Positions 14,650 to 21,691 of a DNA stretch of 38,834 nucleotides are shown here, one piece after another. Position numbers and translations under genes: made by a program. This DNA is from a virus. The stretch lies in the IMG/VR virus record IMGVR_UViG_3300044705_000037, positions 1 to 38,834 of that record, one strand, 5' to 3'. The stretch's first letter is position 1; each line of letters opens with the position of its first letter. The notes under the pieces were generated by a model, which was not told the DNA's origin, made no database searches, and saw nothing but the letters and a program-made list of their open reading frames with translations.

Positions 14650-14750
14650 CTCCTCTCGCTGAGCCTTGCGGGGTCTGTGGCTTTCCTTACACTTGGATCG
14701 AAACACCGGACCGGGTGTGGTGCCTGAACTGTCAGGAGAGTTTTTGCCCG
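14628..14750 (+). other. Zinc-ribbon reading frame without standard start or stop
   Basis: In the frame open after 14610 the sequence reads QLAPLAEPCGVCGFPYTW, then IETPDRVWCLNCQESFC: two CxxC pairs, a clear zinc ribbon. There is no ATG, GTG or TTG before the first pair (an ACG is at 14628) and no stop before the next gene. At TTTTT (14741-14745) a -1 slip would fuse it to the next zinc-ribbon protein. Confidence 0.4.
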
Positions 14751-15136
14751 TCTACCCGTTACGGTGTCGAGATTGCGGACACAGGTCCGAACACATCCAC
14801 TCCATCCACGTCGGGTGTCACGATTCACCAAGCGTTTGCCTTGAGTGTGGGGGGACGGTCCGTCGTGAATACACTGTTCCCGCCGTCCCAAAGGCTACGG
14901 CGTTCCGTCCTCACTACAACCGCAGCGTGGGGGCGTACGTACGTAACAGACGGGAGTTCCTGGATCATCTCCACAAGGGTTCAGACGCCATGTCGGCGCG
15001 TATGGGTTTCGATCACAACTACCAACCCATAGACCCTCAGGAAGTTCCCGGAAGAACCGAAGAAGGTCTCGATTCGACCTACCGCCAGCGCAGGGCCAAG
15101 GGGCTGGATGAGCCCAAGCGGAAGATCATCTCGTGA
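14744..15136 (+). CDS. FmdB-like zinc-ribbon protein
   Basis: The protein has 130 residues from TTG 14744, with AGGAGA directly upstream. YPLRCRDCGHRSEH near the start and SVCLECGGTVRREY at about 34-47 form a four-Cys ribbon like FmdB-type proteins. The rest is charged and probably helical (YVRNRREFLDHLHK). Such proteins often sit beside portal genes in phages of this kind; their role is unknown. Its stop overlaps the next start. Confidence 0.68.
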   Translation: MPVYPLRCRDCGHRSEHIHSIHVGCHDSPSVCLECGGTVRREYTVPAVPKATAFRPHYNRSVGAYVRNRREFLDHLHKGSDAMSARMGFDHNYQPIDPQEVPGRTEEGLDSTYRQRRAKGLDEPKRKIIS

Positions 15137-15648
15137 GTTTCTTTAGGACGCTTGAACATGCTCTTGGGTCTGTGGTTCACGATGTCTCTCAAGCTCCGAA
15201 GGCGATGCACGATGCTGTTGAGTACTTGATGGGTCAACACCAATCCCAAGCCAAAGGGTCGTCTGTCGGTTCTCAGTTCATGGCTCCAGAAGATCCGCGA
15301 CTTCGAGGGTTTGACGCCAACACGTTCCTTCAAACGGGAAAGAAGGTTTATGAACCGAGTGTTGATCAGCAGCAAAGACAGGGATATGGGAACTATAGAT
15401 GGTCTGCGGGGGGCGGAGCGTACGAAGGGGATCGGTTTCTTCCGGCTCCTCCGGGAGCCCGTAGAGGGGGGTATGTTGTAGACCCGACTACGGGCAGGCC
15501 GTATAACTGGACGGGCGATCTCAGGGGTGCTCCTAGTCCCCCTCAACAGGATTCTCAATATCCTTACCAGGCTCCGTCCATGTTCGATCCCAAAATTCTT
15601 CAGGGGATTCTGACCTTGTTCGGTCATCTCATACGGGGCCATCTGTGA
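15133..15648 (+). CDS. Hypothetical Gly/Pro/Gln-rich protein
   Basis: The protein has 171 residues from GTG. A helical N-terminus (FRTLEHALGSVVHDVSQAP) is followed by a long Gly/Tyr/Pro-rich flexible part and a hydrophobic end (ILQGILTLFGHLIRGHL). Located between terminase and portal with GTGA overlaps on both sides, so a minor structural protein is likely. No family recognised. Confidence 0.65.
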   Translation: MSFFRTLEHALGSVVHDVSQAPKAMHDAVEYLMGQHQSQAKGSSVGSQFMAPEDPRLRGFDANTFLQTGKKVYEPSVDQQQRQGYGNYRWSAGGGAYEGDRFLPAPPGARRGGYVVDPTTGRPYNWTGDLRGAPSPPQQDSQYPYQAPSMFDPKILQGILTLFGHLIRGHL

Positions 15649-17465
15649 CCATTCCCGCTCTGTCTCCCTCACTCGAAGACGGACCCACCCTTCGTCTCGT
15701 TGACGAGCTGTTCTCTCAAGCCAAACGGGAGAAGCGGAAGATCCTTCCCGAATGGCAACGCTACTACCGCGTCGTCAGGAATCAGATGTGGTCCCAGTAC
15801 CGACAACCCTGGCTTCCCTCTCCGTCGAGCAGTGAGATCTTCCCGACCTTCCACACTCTCGTGTCCTGGATGACGGACCAGAAGCCTGAGTTCCAAGTCC
15901 TTCCTCATCCGGATCTGGCAGCACTTGGAACCAAGACCCCGCAGATCCCCGAACTGCTGCAATCAAGAGCCCACGACATGGTCGATGTCCTGAACTACTG
16001 GTGGCTGGACCAGAAGGTGACCTTCGAGATCCAGGCAGCGATGTGGGATGCCTTGACCTTTGGGTGTGGCCTTCTACGAACGGGGTGGGACGAGTCCCTG
16101 TTCGGGGGCGCAGGAGAAGCCACCCTGCGAAGGGTCGATCCCTTCTCTGTCCTTCCCGATCCTCAGGCTGGGTCCCTAGATGACGCCAGGTACATCCTCG
16201 AAGTCAGACGAGTCCCGTTCTGGGAGATCAAGCAACGCTTCCCCGAACGGGCTGATTACGTCGTCCTCGATCAGGGACGCGACGAGGATGCTCCGCAGCG
16301 CGAGAAGCGTGGGATGTTCGAACGCCTTCCCCTTGCCAATCTCGGCGCAACAGGAGTTACGGGAGAGTTTCCTGGAACAAACACTCCTGGCATACCTCCC
16401 CTATTCGGACCTCCGGGATCGTCCTCGGAAGACTTCACCAAGACGGTCCTCCTCAAGGAAGCCTGGGTCCGCTCGATCAGACGGGTCGAGATCCCGGTCA
16501 TCGAAAACGCTAAAGTCCGCACGGTAACTGCCGATCTCCCCCAGTGGGACTACGTCGCCACCGCCTCAGGGGTCGTGCTGACTCCCGACACCTCAAACCC
16601 CTTCAACCACGGCATGTGCCCCTACGTGCGAATCCCTATGGTCGAGCAGGGAGAGTTCTGGTCCATCCCGCTGACAGAGCACTTGATGCCGGTCCAGATC
16701 GCCATGAACCGCCTTCTTGCCGCGGCGCACATCAACGCCGAGCTCGTGGGCAATCCGATCATGCTGGAAGGCAAGAACACGGGATTGACGAGAACCAAGA
16801 TCGTCAATCGCCCCGGGGGACGCTTAACTGTCAACGACCAGTCCTTCGACAAGATCAAATGGCTCGAGCCTCCGAACATGCCCCAGTTCGTCCACCAGCT
16901 CATCCAGTGGTACCGCGACACCGTGGACCGCATCTCAGGCATTTCATCCTTGCGTGGGGGTCAGCTTCGTAAGAACACCCCAGGAGAGGCCGTAGACGCC
17001 GTCCAGGAGGCTTCCTTCGTCCGCATCCGGGCAGTGATGAGGAACATGGAAGACGGCCTGGGGGAAGCCCTGGAGCAGGTTGTGAGCAACATCGTCCAGT
17101 TCTACGTGGAACCGAGAACCATCCCGCTTTTAGAACCGGACGGCAAGAAGACCTTCAAGATGATGGGCCCCCGATACTTCTACTACCCCAAGGCCAACAA
17201 GGCCGGCGAGTTCAAAGGCGACGACGAGCCCATGAGGTTCACGACCACCGTGGAAGCAGGAAGCTCCCAACCCACCTCACGACACGCCAAAGCAGCAGAA
17301 GGAGACAACCTCGCCGCCATGGGTGTCATCGGTCCCCGGACCTTGCTGACGAAGTACCACCACATGAACCCCGCCGATGTAGACGAAGCCCTGGCCGAAG
17401 TCCAGCAGATGCAACAAAACCAACAGCAGGTCGGTCAAACAGATCAAAGGATCAGGAGGTCTTAG
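15645..17465 (+). CDS. Portal protein
   Basis: The protein has 606 residues, normal for portals of short-tailed phages. Features include an N-terminal W-x-x-Y-Y-R-x-V motif (PEWQRYYRVVRNQMW), a middle beta-rich wing with DPFSVLPDPQA, the long helix region PVQIAMNRLLAAAHINAELV, DRISGISSLRGGQ, and a Gln-rich C-terminus. It forms the dodecameric DNA channel at the capsid vertex. The position right after TerL supports this. Confidence 0.88.
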   Translation: MTIPALSPSLEDGPTLRLVDELFSQAKREKRKILPEWQRYYRVVRNQMWSQYRQPWLPSPSSSEIFPTFHTLVSWMTDQKPEFQVLPHPDLAALGTKTPQIPELLQSRAHDMVDVLNYWWLDQKVTFEIQAAMWDALTFGCGLLRTGWDESLFGGAGEATLRRVDPFSVLPDPQAGSLDDARYILEVRRVPFWEIKQRFPERADYVVLDQGRDEDAPQREKRGMFERLPLANLGATGVTGEFPGTNTPGIPPLFGPPGSSSEDFTKTVLLKEAWVRSIRRVEIPVIENAKVRTVTADLPQWDYVATASGVVLTPDTSNPFNHGMCPYVRIPMVEQGEFWSIPLTEHLMPVQIAMNRLLAAAHINAELVGNPIMLEGKNTGLTRTKIVNRPGGRLTVNDQSFDKIKWLEPPNMPQFVHQLIQWYRDTVDRISGISSLRGGQLRKNTPGEAVDAVQEASFVRIRAVMRNMEDGLGEALEQVVSNIVQFYVEPRTIPLLEPDGKKTFKMMGPRYFYYPKANKAGEFKGDDEPMRFTTTVEAGSSQPTSRHAKAAEGDNLAAMGVIGPRTLLTKYHHMNPADVDEALAEVQQMQQNQQQVGQTDQRIRRS

Positions 17466-17816
17466 GTGGCCATCAAGTCAACATCCATTTCGCTGACAAC
17501 GACTCCGCAGTTGATCGTCGGCTCCACAGCGGTCCAGGGGTCGGGGACGGCAACGCTCATCGACTTACAGAGAGCCTCAGACGGTGATCCGGTTCAGGTG
17601 ACGCTGTCGTTTTCCGGCACCACGCCCTGCTTCCTGCAAGGCGGTAACGCCGCCCTCGGTGCCGCACCGACGGTGTTCTCCATGTCCACCAACCCCTCCA
17701 ACCTATCGGCGGTGCTGAACTTCACCTTCTACACCCAGTCCGATGCCCTCTGGGCGGGGACCACGGCTGCGGGAGGGACGCTGTTCGTCATCGGGACGAG
17801 GCAGCAGAGCGCGTGA
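17466..17816 (+). CDS. Small beta-rich virion/decoration protein
   Basis: The 116-residue product is made of alternating strands rich in Thr, Ser, Ala and Gly (ISLTTTPQLIVGSTAVQGSG) with a conserved-looking Cys-Phe, typical of head decoration or small beta-sandwich structural proteins. GTG overlaps nothing but follows the portal stop directly. Function inferred only from composition and position. Confidence 0.6.
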   Translation: MAIKSTSISLTTTPQLIVGSTAVQGSGTATLIDLQRASDGDPVQVTLSFSGTTPCFLQGGNAALGAAPTVFSMSTNPSNLSAVLNFTFYTQSDALWAGTTAAGGTLFVIGTRQQSA

Positions 17817-18103
17817 GCTTTGACGGCGGGATCTGGTCCTACATGGCCTCCACAGGCGCTGTGGGGACCACACACGTCATCCAGAAGGGCCAGAAGCTGC
17901 TGTCGCTTCGAGCCTTCGCCAAGACGGCAGACGGCAAAATTCAGATCACCCGAGGCACGGATACGACCTCTGGGTCCTCGACGGCCGACTTCATCGCTGT
18001 GAGAACAGGCACCGGCTTTGACTGGACGCCCGCCGGAAAGATCTCCCCTTGCGTGATCCTTGCCACCTCGCAGTGCGATGTGTTCATCGAGCGGTCGTCG
18101 TGA
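17813..18103 (+). CDS. Small beta-rich structural protein
   Basis: The 96-residue product is strand-rich (KLLSLRAFAKTADGKIQIT, GTDTTSGSSTADFIAV) and coupled by GTGA overlaps to genes on both sides. It is probably a minor capsid or decoration protein. No family recognised. Confidence 0.6.
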   Translation: MSFDGGIWSYMASTGAVGTTHVIQKGQKLLSLRAFAKTADGKIQITRGTDTTSGSSTADFIAVRTGTGFDWTPAGKISPCVILATSQCDVFIERSS

Positions 18104-19194
18104 GTAAGAGAATCCGAACCATCGGAGGTTCGGGTGGCGGTCAAGGCCCTGGAACAGCAGCTACGGTCAAGGTCGGTCCTGACTACGGCACGACCAACGA
18201 GAAGGTCGAGCTGCACCTGTCTCACCCTCAGGAGACCGTGCAGTACCCGATGACTCTTGAGGGCCACGTCCAGCACTCCCAGGAGCAGCAGACCTACCCG
18301 ATGTCTCCGGGCGGTCAGCTGGAGATGCACATCGGGTCTGTAGAGCAGGCCACCTACCCTATGAATCCGGGTGGACAACTGGAGTTACATCTCTCCCAGC
18401 TCAAGGAGTGCGGAACCTATCCCATGTCTCCTGGGGGTCAACTGGAAGGCCACGTCCAGCACAGCCAGGAGAAGGCCACCTACCCCATGAACCCCGGAGG
18501 CAATCTGGAGATGCACATCTCCGGATCGGTTAACGGTCCTCCGCAGTTCGAGAACTCGTTTACGGTGGGGTCTACAGCCTCGTCGGCGGCTGCCTTCACA
18601 GGGATTACAACGCTGATAGGTGCATATCTGCTTGCTGGTGTCTACACGGCAGGCGGAGCAGGAACAACCCAGACTCCTCCTGCGGGGTGGACCGAAATTC
18701 TGAATACCACCAACCTGTCTGGTACCACGGGATGCAAGGTGGGAACGTGGTATCGCTTCGTCCAGGCGGGAGATCCCTCCTCGTGGACGTTTAATACCAA
18801 CAGCCCTTCAGGAGTCGTCTGCGGGATCATCGGTCAATTTTCTGCCGTGGATTCAGGAGCGCCCATCAATGCGTCCGGAAAGTCAACTGGCGAGACGACG
18901 GCTGCTGTGGCGGCTTCGGTTACCGTGCCCAACCCCAATTGCATGGTGGTGGGAGTGGCTGGATTCACTCATACCGTTACCGGTCCTGTCTTCGCTGCCG
19001 TTTCGCCCTACACCCAAAGGGCCACCTCGACAGGGGCCATCACCGGGGTAACGGGTGGGATCGAGATGTGCACCCATGTTCAGATGACCTCAGGGGCTTC
19101 TGGGACGATGACGGTGAACACCGGCGAGTCGGTAGCCGGGTTGTGGACGGCTCAGATCATTGCTTTGCATTCCACGGTAAGGGTGATTGCATGA
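18100..19194 (+). CDS. Repeat-bearing virion adhesin with C-terminal beta-sandwich domain
   Basis: The protein has 364 residues from GTG. Residues about 35-150 hold five units of 17-21 residues, each starting YPM and reading like YPMSPGGQLEMHI; units 1 and 4 share GHVQHSQE. The remaining 210 residues are a beta-sandwich with the pattern APAGWTEILNT, WYRFVQAGDPSSWTF, GQFSAVDSGAPI. The same pattern is found in the two large proteins at 26811 and 28112. It is probably an exposed head fibre or decoration protein. Confidence 0.68.
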   Translation: MSKRIRTIGGSGGGQGPGTAATVKVGPDYGTTNEKVELHLSHPQETVQYPMTLEGHVQHSQEQQTYPMSPGGQLEMHIGSVEQATYPMNPGGQLELHLSQLKECGTYPMSPGGQLEGHVQHSQEKATYPMNPGGNLEMHISGSVNGPPQFENSFTVGSTASSAAAFTGITTLIGAYLLAGVYTAGGAGTTQTPPAGWTEILNTTNLSGTTGCKVGTWYRFVQAGDPSSWTFNTNSPSGVVCGIIGQFSAVDSGAPINASGKSTGETTAAVAASVTVPNPNCMVVGVAGFTHTVTGPVFAAVSPYTQRATSTGAITGVTGGIEMCTHVQMTSGASGTMTVNTGESVAGLWTAQIIALHSTVRVIA

Positions 19195-19361
19195 AAGTCG
19201 GAGACCTCAGATACAAGATCACCATGACTACCTGGGCCGTCCCCGGCAAGGAGCAGACCCTAGACGAGTTGATCTCCTTGTTCGAGTCACGGGGAACCGT
19301 TATTCTCCAGGTGGACCGGGAAGGCAACCGTCTACTGGTAGGGAAAGCCGAACTTGCCTGA
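19191..19361 (+). CDS. Small hypothetical protein
   Basis: The 56-residue product (MKVGDLRYKITMTTWAVPGK at the start) is a short alpha/beta protein. ATGA overlap upstream and an overlap with the next TTG downstream show tight coupling. Function unknown. Confidence 0.6.
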   Translation: MKVGDLRYKITMTTWAVPGKEQTLDELISLFESRGTVILQVDREGNRLLVGKAELA

Positions 19362-19542
19362 CAAGTGTCCGAATCTCCGCTGGCCCATCTGGCAGAACAG
19401 GGAGATTACCGACCCTCAAGAACTTGAAAATCTGGGCTACCTGGATTTCAAGCCCAAGGTCTGCGGAGCCGATCTGTCGATAGCCCAGGAAGGCCGCTGT
19501 CGTGTCTGTGGAAGGAAGATAAGTGGCTTCACGCATAGTTAA
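19354..19542 (+). CDS. Small Cys-rich (zinc-ribbon-like) protein
   Basis: The 62-residue product from TTG has CPNLRWPIW near the start, VCGADLSIAQ in the middle and CRVCGRKISG near the end, so four Cys are available for a metal. Lies within the structural operon and overlaps both neighbours. Function unknown. Confidence 0.58.
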   Translation: MPDKCPNLRWPIWQNREITDPQELENLGYLDFKPKVCGADLSIAQEGRCRVCGRKISGFTHS

Positions 19543-19957
19543 TCAAGGCTTGGTTTCGGCCTGTAAGAACGTGTTCGCTGGCATCCTCACTTCAGCCAAG
19601 CCTGTGTCTTCGATGAGTTGGGATTCAGGCACCGGAGCGGGTAACGCTCTTGCTTCTACCGACTCTGCTCTCAACGCACACGGGGCCATCGCTTCTTTTG
19701 CCGTCAATGCCTTGGACGCTGCTTCGACCCTCACCGGTTCTACGGCGACTCCTCCGACGGCAACGCTGCAAGGCACCCTTACCACCGCTCAGCTAGCGAC
19801 TGTGACTATCGGTCGGATCATCCTTCACCAGGACACCTCAGCCAACGTCACCACGGCTTCCAACACGATTTGGGGCGGGGTCGATCAGCAGTCGATTCTC
19901 AAGACCACAGAGTTCCAGCTCGTCTCTCAGCTTCAGTGCACTCTTGTCTCTACCTAG
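19523..19957 (+). CDS. Beta-rich virion protein
   Basis: The 144-residue product from GTG (GGAAGGAAG upstream) is rich in Ala, Ser and Thr with repeated short strands (ATLQGTLTTAQLATVTIGRI) and no charged clusters, typical of phage head or fibre surface proteins. No family recognised. Confidence 0.6.
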   Translation: MASRIVNQGLVSACKNVFAGILTSAKPVSSMSWDSGTGAGNALASTDSALNAHGAIASFAVNALDAASTLTGSTATPPTATLQGTLTTAQLATVTIGRIILHQDTSANVTTASNTIWGGVDQQSILKTTEFQLVSQLQCTLVST

Positions 19958-19979
19958 GGTTTAGAATCCGGAGGACGAC

Positions 19980-20396
19980 ATGGCCGTACAAAGAGGCAAC
20001 AACTCTTCGGTTACCAACCAATCCGGTTCGGCTGTCTCCGGTTCTGCGGTAGGTGGTCAGGTCACCGGAGTCGTTTCGGGTTCCGGTGGGAACGTCAACC
20101 TCCGTCGAACGAATAGTTCTTCCGGTCAGACCCTTTCCACCAACCCCGTCACGGTCAGGAACACCAACCGCTCCACAACCACGTCTAGGGGGTCCTCATC
20201 TTCCGGAGGCACATCTTCAGGGGGCAGTTCTTCTGGGGGCGCAGGAGGGTCTTCTGGCGGCTCTGGTGGCGGTTCTACGGGAGGAAGTAAGCCACCCGTC
20301 ACCATTGTTGACGTCGGGAGATTCGCTCGCCGTAGAGGCCGCCCCTCCTTTCGCGGACCCTCTTCGCGCTACAGCCGCAAAGAGAGAAGGCGCTGA
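19980..20396 (+). CDS. Ser/Gly-rich linker protein with Arg-rich C-terminus
   Basis: The 138-residue product has GGAGG before the ATG. Residues 1-70 are Ser/Asn/Thr/Val-rich, 70-105 are almost pure Gly/Ser, and the last 30 are strongly basic (FARRRGRPSFRGPSS and RKERRR). The basic end resembles the micro-proteins directly downstream, and a role in binding packaged DNA is possible. It overlaps the next gene (TGATG). Confidence 0.6.
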   Translation: MAVQRGNNSSVTNQSGSAVSGSAVGGQVTGVVSGSGGNVNLRRTNSSSGQTLSTNPVTVRNTNRSTTTSRGSSSSGGTSSGGSSSGGAGGSSGGSGGGSTGGSKPPVTIVDVGRFARRRGRPSFRGPSSRYSRKERRR

Positions 20397-20539
20397 TGGC
20401 CGAGTACGTCTCCATCCACGACGGTCGTAAAGCAGAGGTAGACGACGGTGGGATGCAGAACGCCGGTCAGGCCCGTAAGAACGTCCGGAAGTTCGGCAAG
20501 CGCCACTCCCGCAAGTCAAGAAAGAGCCGGAGGAAGTAA
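20396..20539 (+). CDS. Lys/Arg-rich micro-protein
   Basis: The 47-residue product starts MAEYVSIHDGRKAEVDDG and ends in a dense basic tail (RKFGKRHSRKSRKSRRK). First of four consecutive tiny basic proteins. Coupled by TGATG and TAATG overlaps. Probably nucleic-acid binding. Confidence 0.6.
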   Translation: MAEYVSIHDGRKAEVDDGGMQNAGQARKNVRKFGKRHSRKSRKSRRK

Positions 20540-20598
20540 TGCCCAGACCGTCATCCAAGAAGTCCCGCAACAACAAGAGGGCATCGGGGAGGAAGTGA
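20539..20598 (+). CDS. 19-residue basic peptide
   Basis: The whole product is MPRPSSKKSRNNKRASGRK. The ATG overlaps the preceding stop (TAATG), and GGAGG in its own 3' end serves the next gene. It is protamine-like in composition. A peptide this short is supported mainly by coupling and by its likeness to its neighbours. Confidence 0.45.
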   Translation: MPRPSSKKSRNNKRASGRK

Positions 20599-20599
20599 C

Positions 20600-20767
20600 A
20601 TCCCCTTCGCGTCAGAAGCTCAGCGTAGGTATCTCTGGAAGTTTGAGCCTCGTATCGCTGAGAAGTGGGCTCACGGAGAACATTCGTCATCAGGCCCCCA
20701 TAGGATGCCGAAAGGTCGGAAGATGAAACGAGGACGTAGACACAGCCGTCGCGGTAAGAGATATTAG
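20600..20767 (+). CDS. Small conserved phage protein (PF-x-S-x-AQRRYL type), ATC start
   Basis: The 55-residue frame reads IPFASEAQRRYLWKFEPRIA, then EKWAHGEHS and a basic tail (RKMKRGRRHSRRGKRY). Phages commonly carry a small protein starting MPF-x-S-x-AQRR[YF]L with IA-x-x-W downstream. Here the Met position is ATC (20600), preceded by GGAGG at seven bases. No ATG, GTG or TTG is available in frame until the basic tail. The GTG frame overlapping it is not protein-like. Confidence 0.65.
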   Translation: MPFASEAQRRYLWKFEPRIAEKWAHGEHSSSGPHRMPKGRKMKRGRRHSRRGKRY

Positions 20768-20787
20768 AAGCGACTTAACCGGTAAGG

Positions 20788-20809
20788 CCCGCTCCCACAT
20801 CTGAGCGGG
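20788..20809 (+). other. RNA hairpin before the 15-residue peptide gene
   Basis: A perfect 7-bp stem CCCGCTC/GAGCGGG encloses an 8-base loop. No U-run follows, so it is not a terminator by itself. It may stabilise or shield the message of the tiny gene 25 bases downstream. Confidence 0.55.
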
Positions 20810-20833
20810 AGGTTGGGGATGGAGGTGAAATAC

Positions 20834-20881
20834 ATGGCCAAGCGTGGAGGCAGGCGCGGACGGCGTCACCGCCGGAAGTAA
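20834..20881 (+). CDS. 15-residue protamine-like peptide
   Basis: The product is MAKRGGRRGRRHRRK, ten of 15 residues basic. GGAGGTGA stands five bases before the ATG, one of the best ribosome sites in the genome, which argues that the frame is used. It is flanked by hairpins on both sides and is the last gene before a strong terminator. Confidence 0.55.
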   Translation: MAKRGGRRGRRHRRK

Positions 20882-20891
20882 GCATTGAAGA

Positions 20892-20912
20892 GTTCGTCCT
20901 AGCTAGACGAAC
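20892..20912 (+). other. Perfect inverted repeat
   Basis: GTTCGTC-CTAGCTA-GACGAAC, a 7-bp stem and 7-base loop, 11 bases after the peptide stop and 16 bases before the terminator stem. It may be an RNA-processing or protein-binding hairpin. Confidence 0.55.
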
Positions 20913-20928
20913 GTCGAAGGGTTGGACT

Positions 20929-20961
20929 GGACCGGGAAGGAATTCCGGTCCTTTCTTTTTT
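20929..20961 (+). terminator. Rho-independent terminator inside the structural operon
   Basis: A 7-bp stem GGACCGG/CCGGTCC (20929-20935 with 20945-20951) is followed by TTTCTTTTTT. This is the strongest terminator in the window. It separates the basic-peptide genes from the scaffold and coat genes. I see no convincing promoter right after it, so partial readthrough may set the level of capsid proteins. Confidence 0.8.
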
Positions 20962-20995
20962 GGTCCGGTCCCACCCTTAGACGTAAGGAGAAGAC

Positions 20996-21139
20996 ATGGC
21001 ACAGGAATCAGGAGTCAGCGGGAAGGGCAACGCACAAATTCCCAAGCCGCGTACCGGCAAGAACGCCGAGTACCGCCGCATGGGAAACATCCCCGGCAAG
21101 AAGTACGGGGCTGATCCGCACAAGGAAGGCCCGAAGTGA
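20996..21139 (+). CDS. Small basic structural-module protein
   Basis: The 47-residue product begins MAQESGVSGKGNAQIPKPR and is rich in Gly, Lys and Pro. AAGGAGAAGAC precedes the ATG, the same leader as at 24571. GTGA overlap with the next gene. Function unknown. Confidence 0.6.
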   Translation: MAQESGVSGKGNAQIPKPRTGKNAEYRRMGNIPGKKYGADPHKEGPK

Positions 21140-21354
21140 CCACCGAGACCGTGTTCGCCTTCTCCCCGACGTGTGGGTGGAGGGGTCCCGAATCCGAGCT
21201 CGTTGACGGCAAGTGCCCGACGGACGGTTCCGACGTGAAGATCGGCACCCGTTACGAGACGGCTTCCTGGCAGGCCGAGTGGCAGGAGGAAGCAAAGACG
21301 CAGCCGACAGCACCGGAAGTAGATATCCAGGTAGGAGCCGACTCGGATGCCTAG
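21136..21354 (+). CDS. Small acidic protein with Cys pair
   Basis: The 72-residue product from GTG begins TTETVFAFSPTCGWRGPESE and has a second Cys in GKCPTDG, so it may hold a half zinc site. The C-terminal half is acidic and Gln/Trp-rich. Function unknown; it belongs to the scaffold/coat transcript. Confidence 0.55.
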   Translation: MTTETVFAFSPTCGWRGPESELVDGKCPTDGSDVKIGTRYETASWQAEWQEEAKTQPTAPEVDIQVGADSDA

Positions 21355-21691
21355 AGCGGCTACCCAGCAGCAGACTTTCCAGGAGATCATGCAGCAGGTT
21401 CTCCAGAGTCTTGCTGTTGCCGAGATCGCTCCTGACGCCCCTCCCGGGGCGGTGGACCAGATCCGAAAGTCGATCATCGGCATGATGCAGGGCGGTCAGC
21501 AACAGGGGATGCAGATGCAGGCACCTCCGGGCGGTATGCCCGTCCAGCAAGCGGGAGTCTCTCGAGGCCCCACCCCAGGCATGGACACCCAAGGGATGTC
21601 TCAGGACCTCTCCTCCTTGCTGATGGGTCAGGGTCAACCAGGCCCGAATGCACAGGGACCTAGCGGTCCTCCGATGAAACCAGGCCAATGA
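21347..21691 (+). CDS. Gln/Gly/Pro/Met-rich protein before the scaffold
   Basis: The 114-residue product has a helical first third (FQEIMQQVLQSLAVAEIAPD) and a Met/Gln/Gly/Pro-rich flexible remainder. Directly upstream of the scaffold gene with a 4-base overlap. It is probably a capsid-assembly accessory protein; no family recognised. Confidence 0.58.
   Translation: MPRAATQQQTFQEIMQQVLQSLAVAEIAPDAPPGAVDQIRKSIIGMMQGGQQQGMQMQAPPGGMPVQQAGVSRGPTPGMDTQGMSQDLSSLLMGQGQPGPNAQGPSGPPMKPGQ

Noticed and set aside
20595-20726. GTG-started frame over the basic-peptide cluster
   Set aside because: Its product shows no protein-like pattern, while the overlapping frame matches a conserved phage family.
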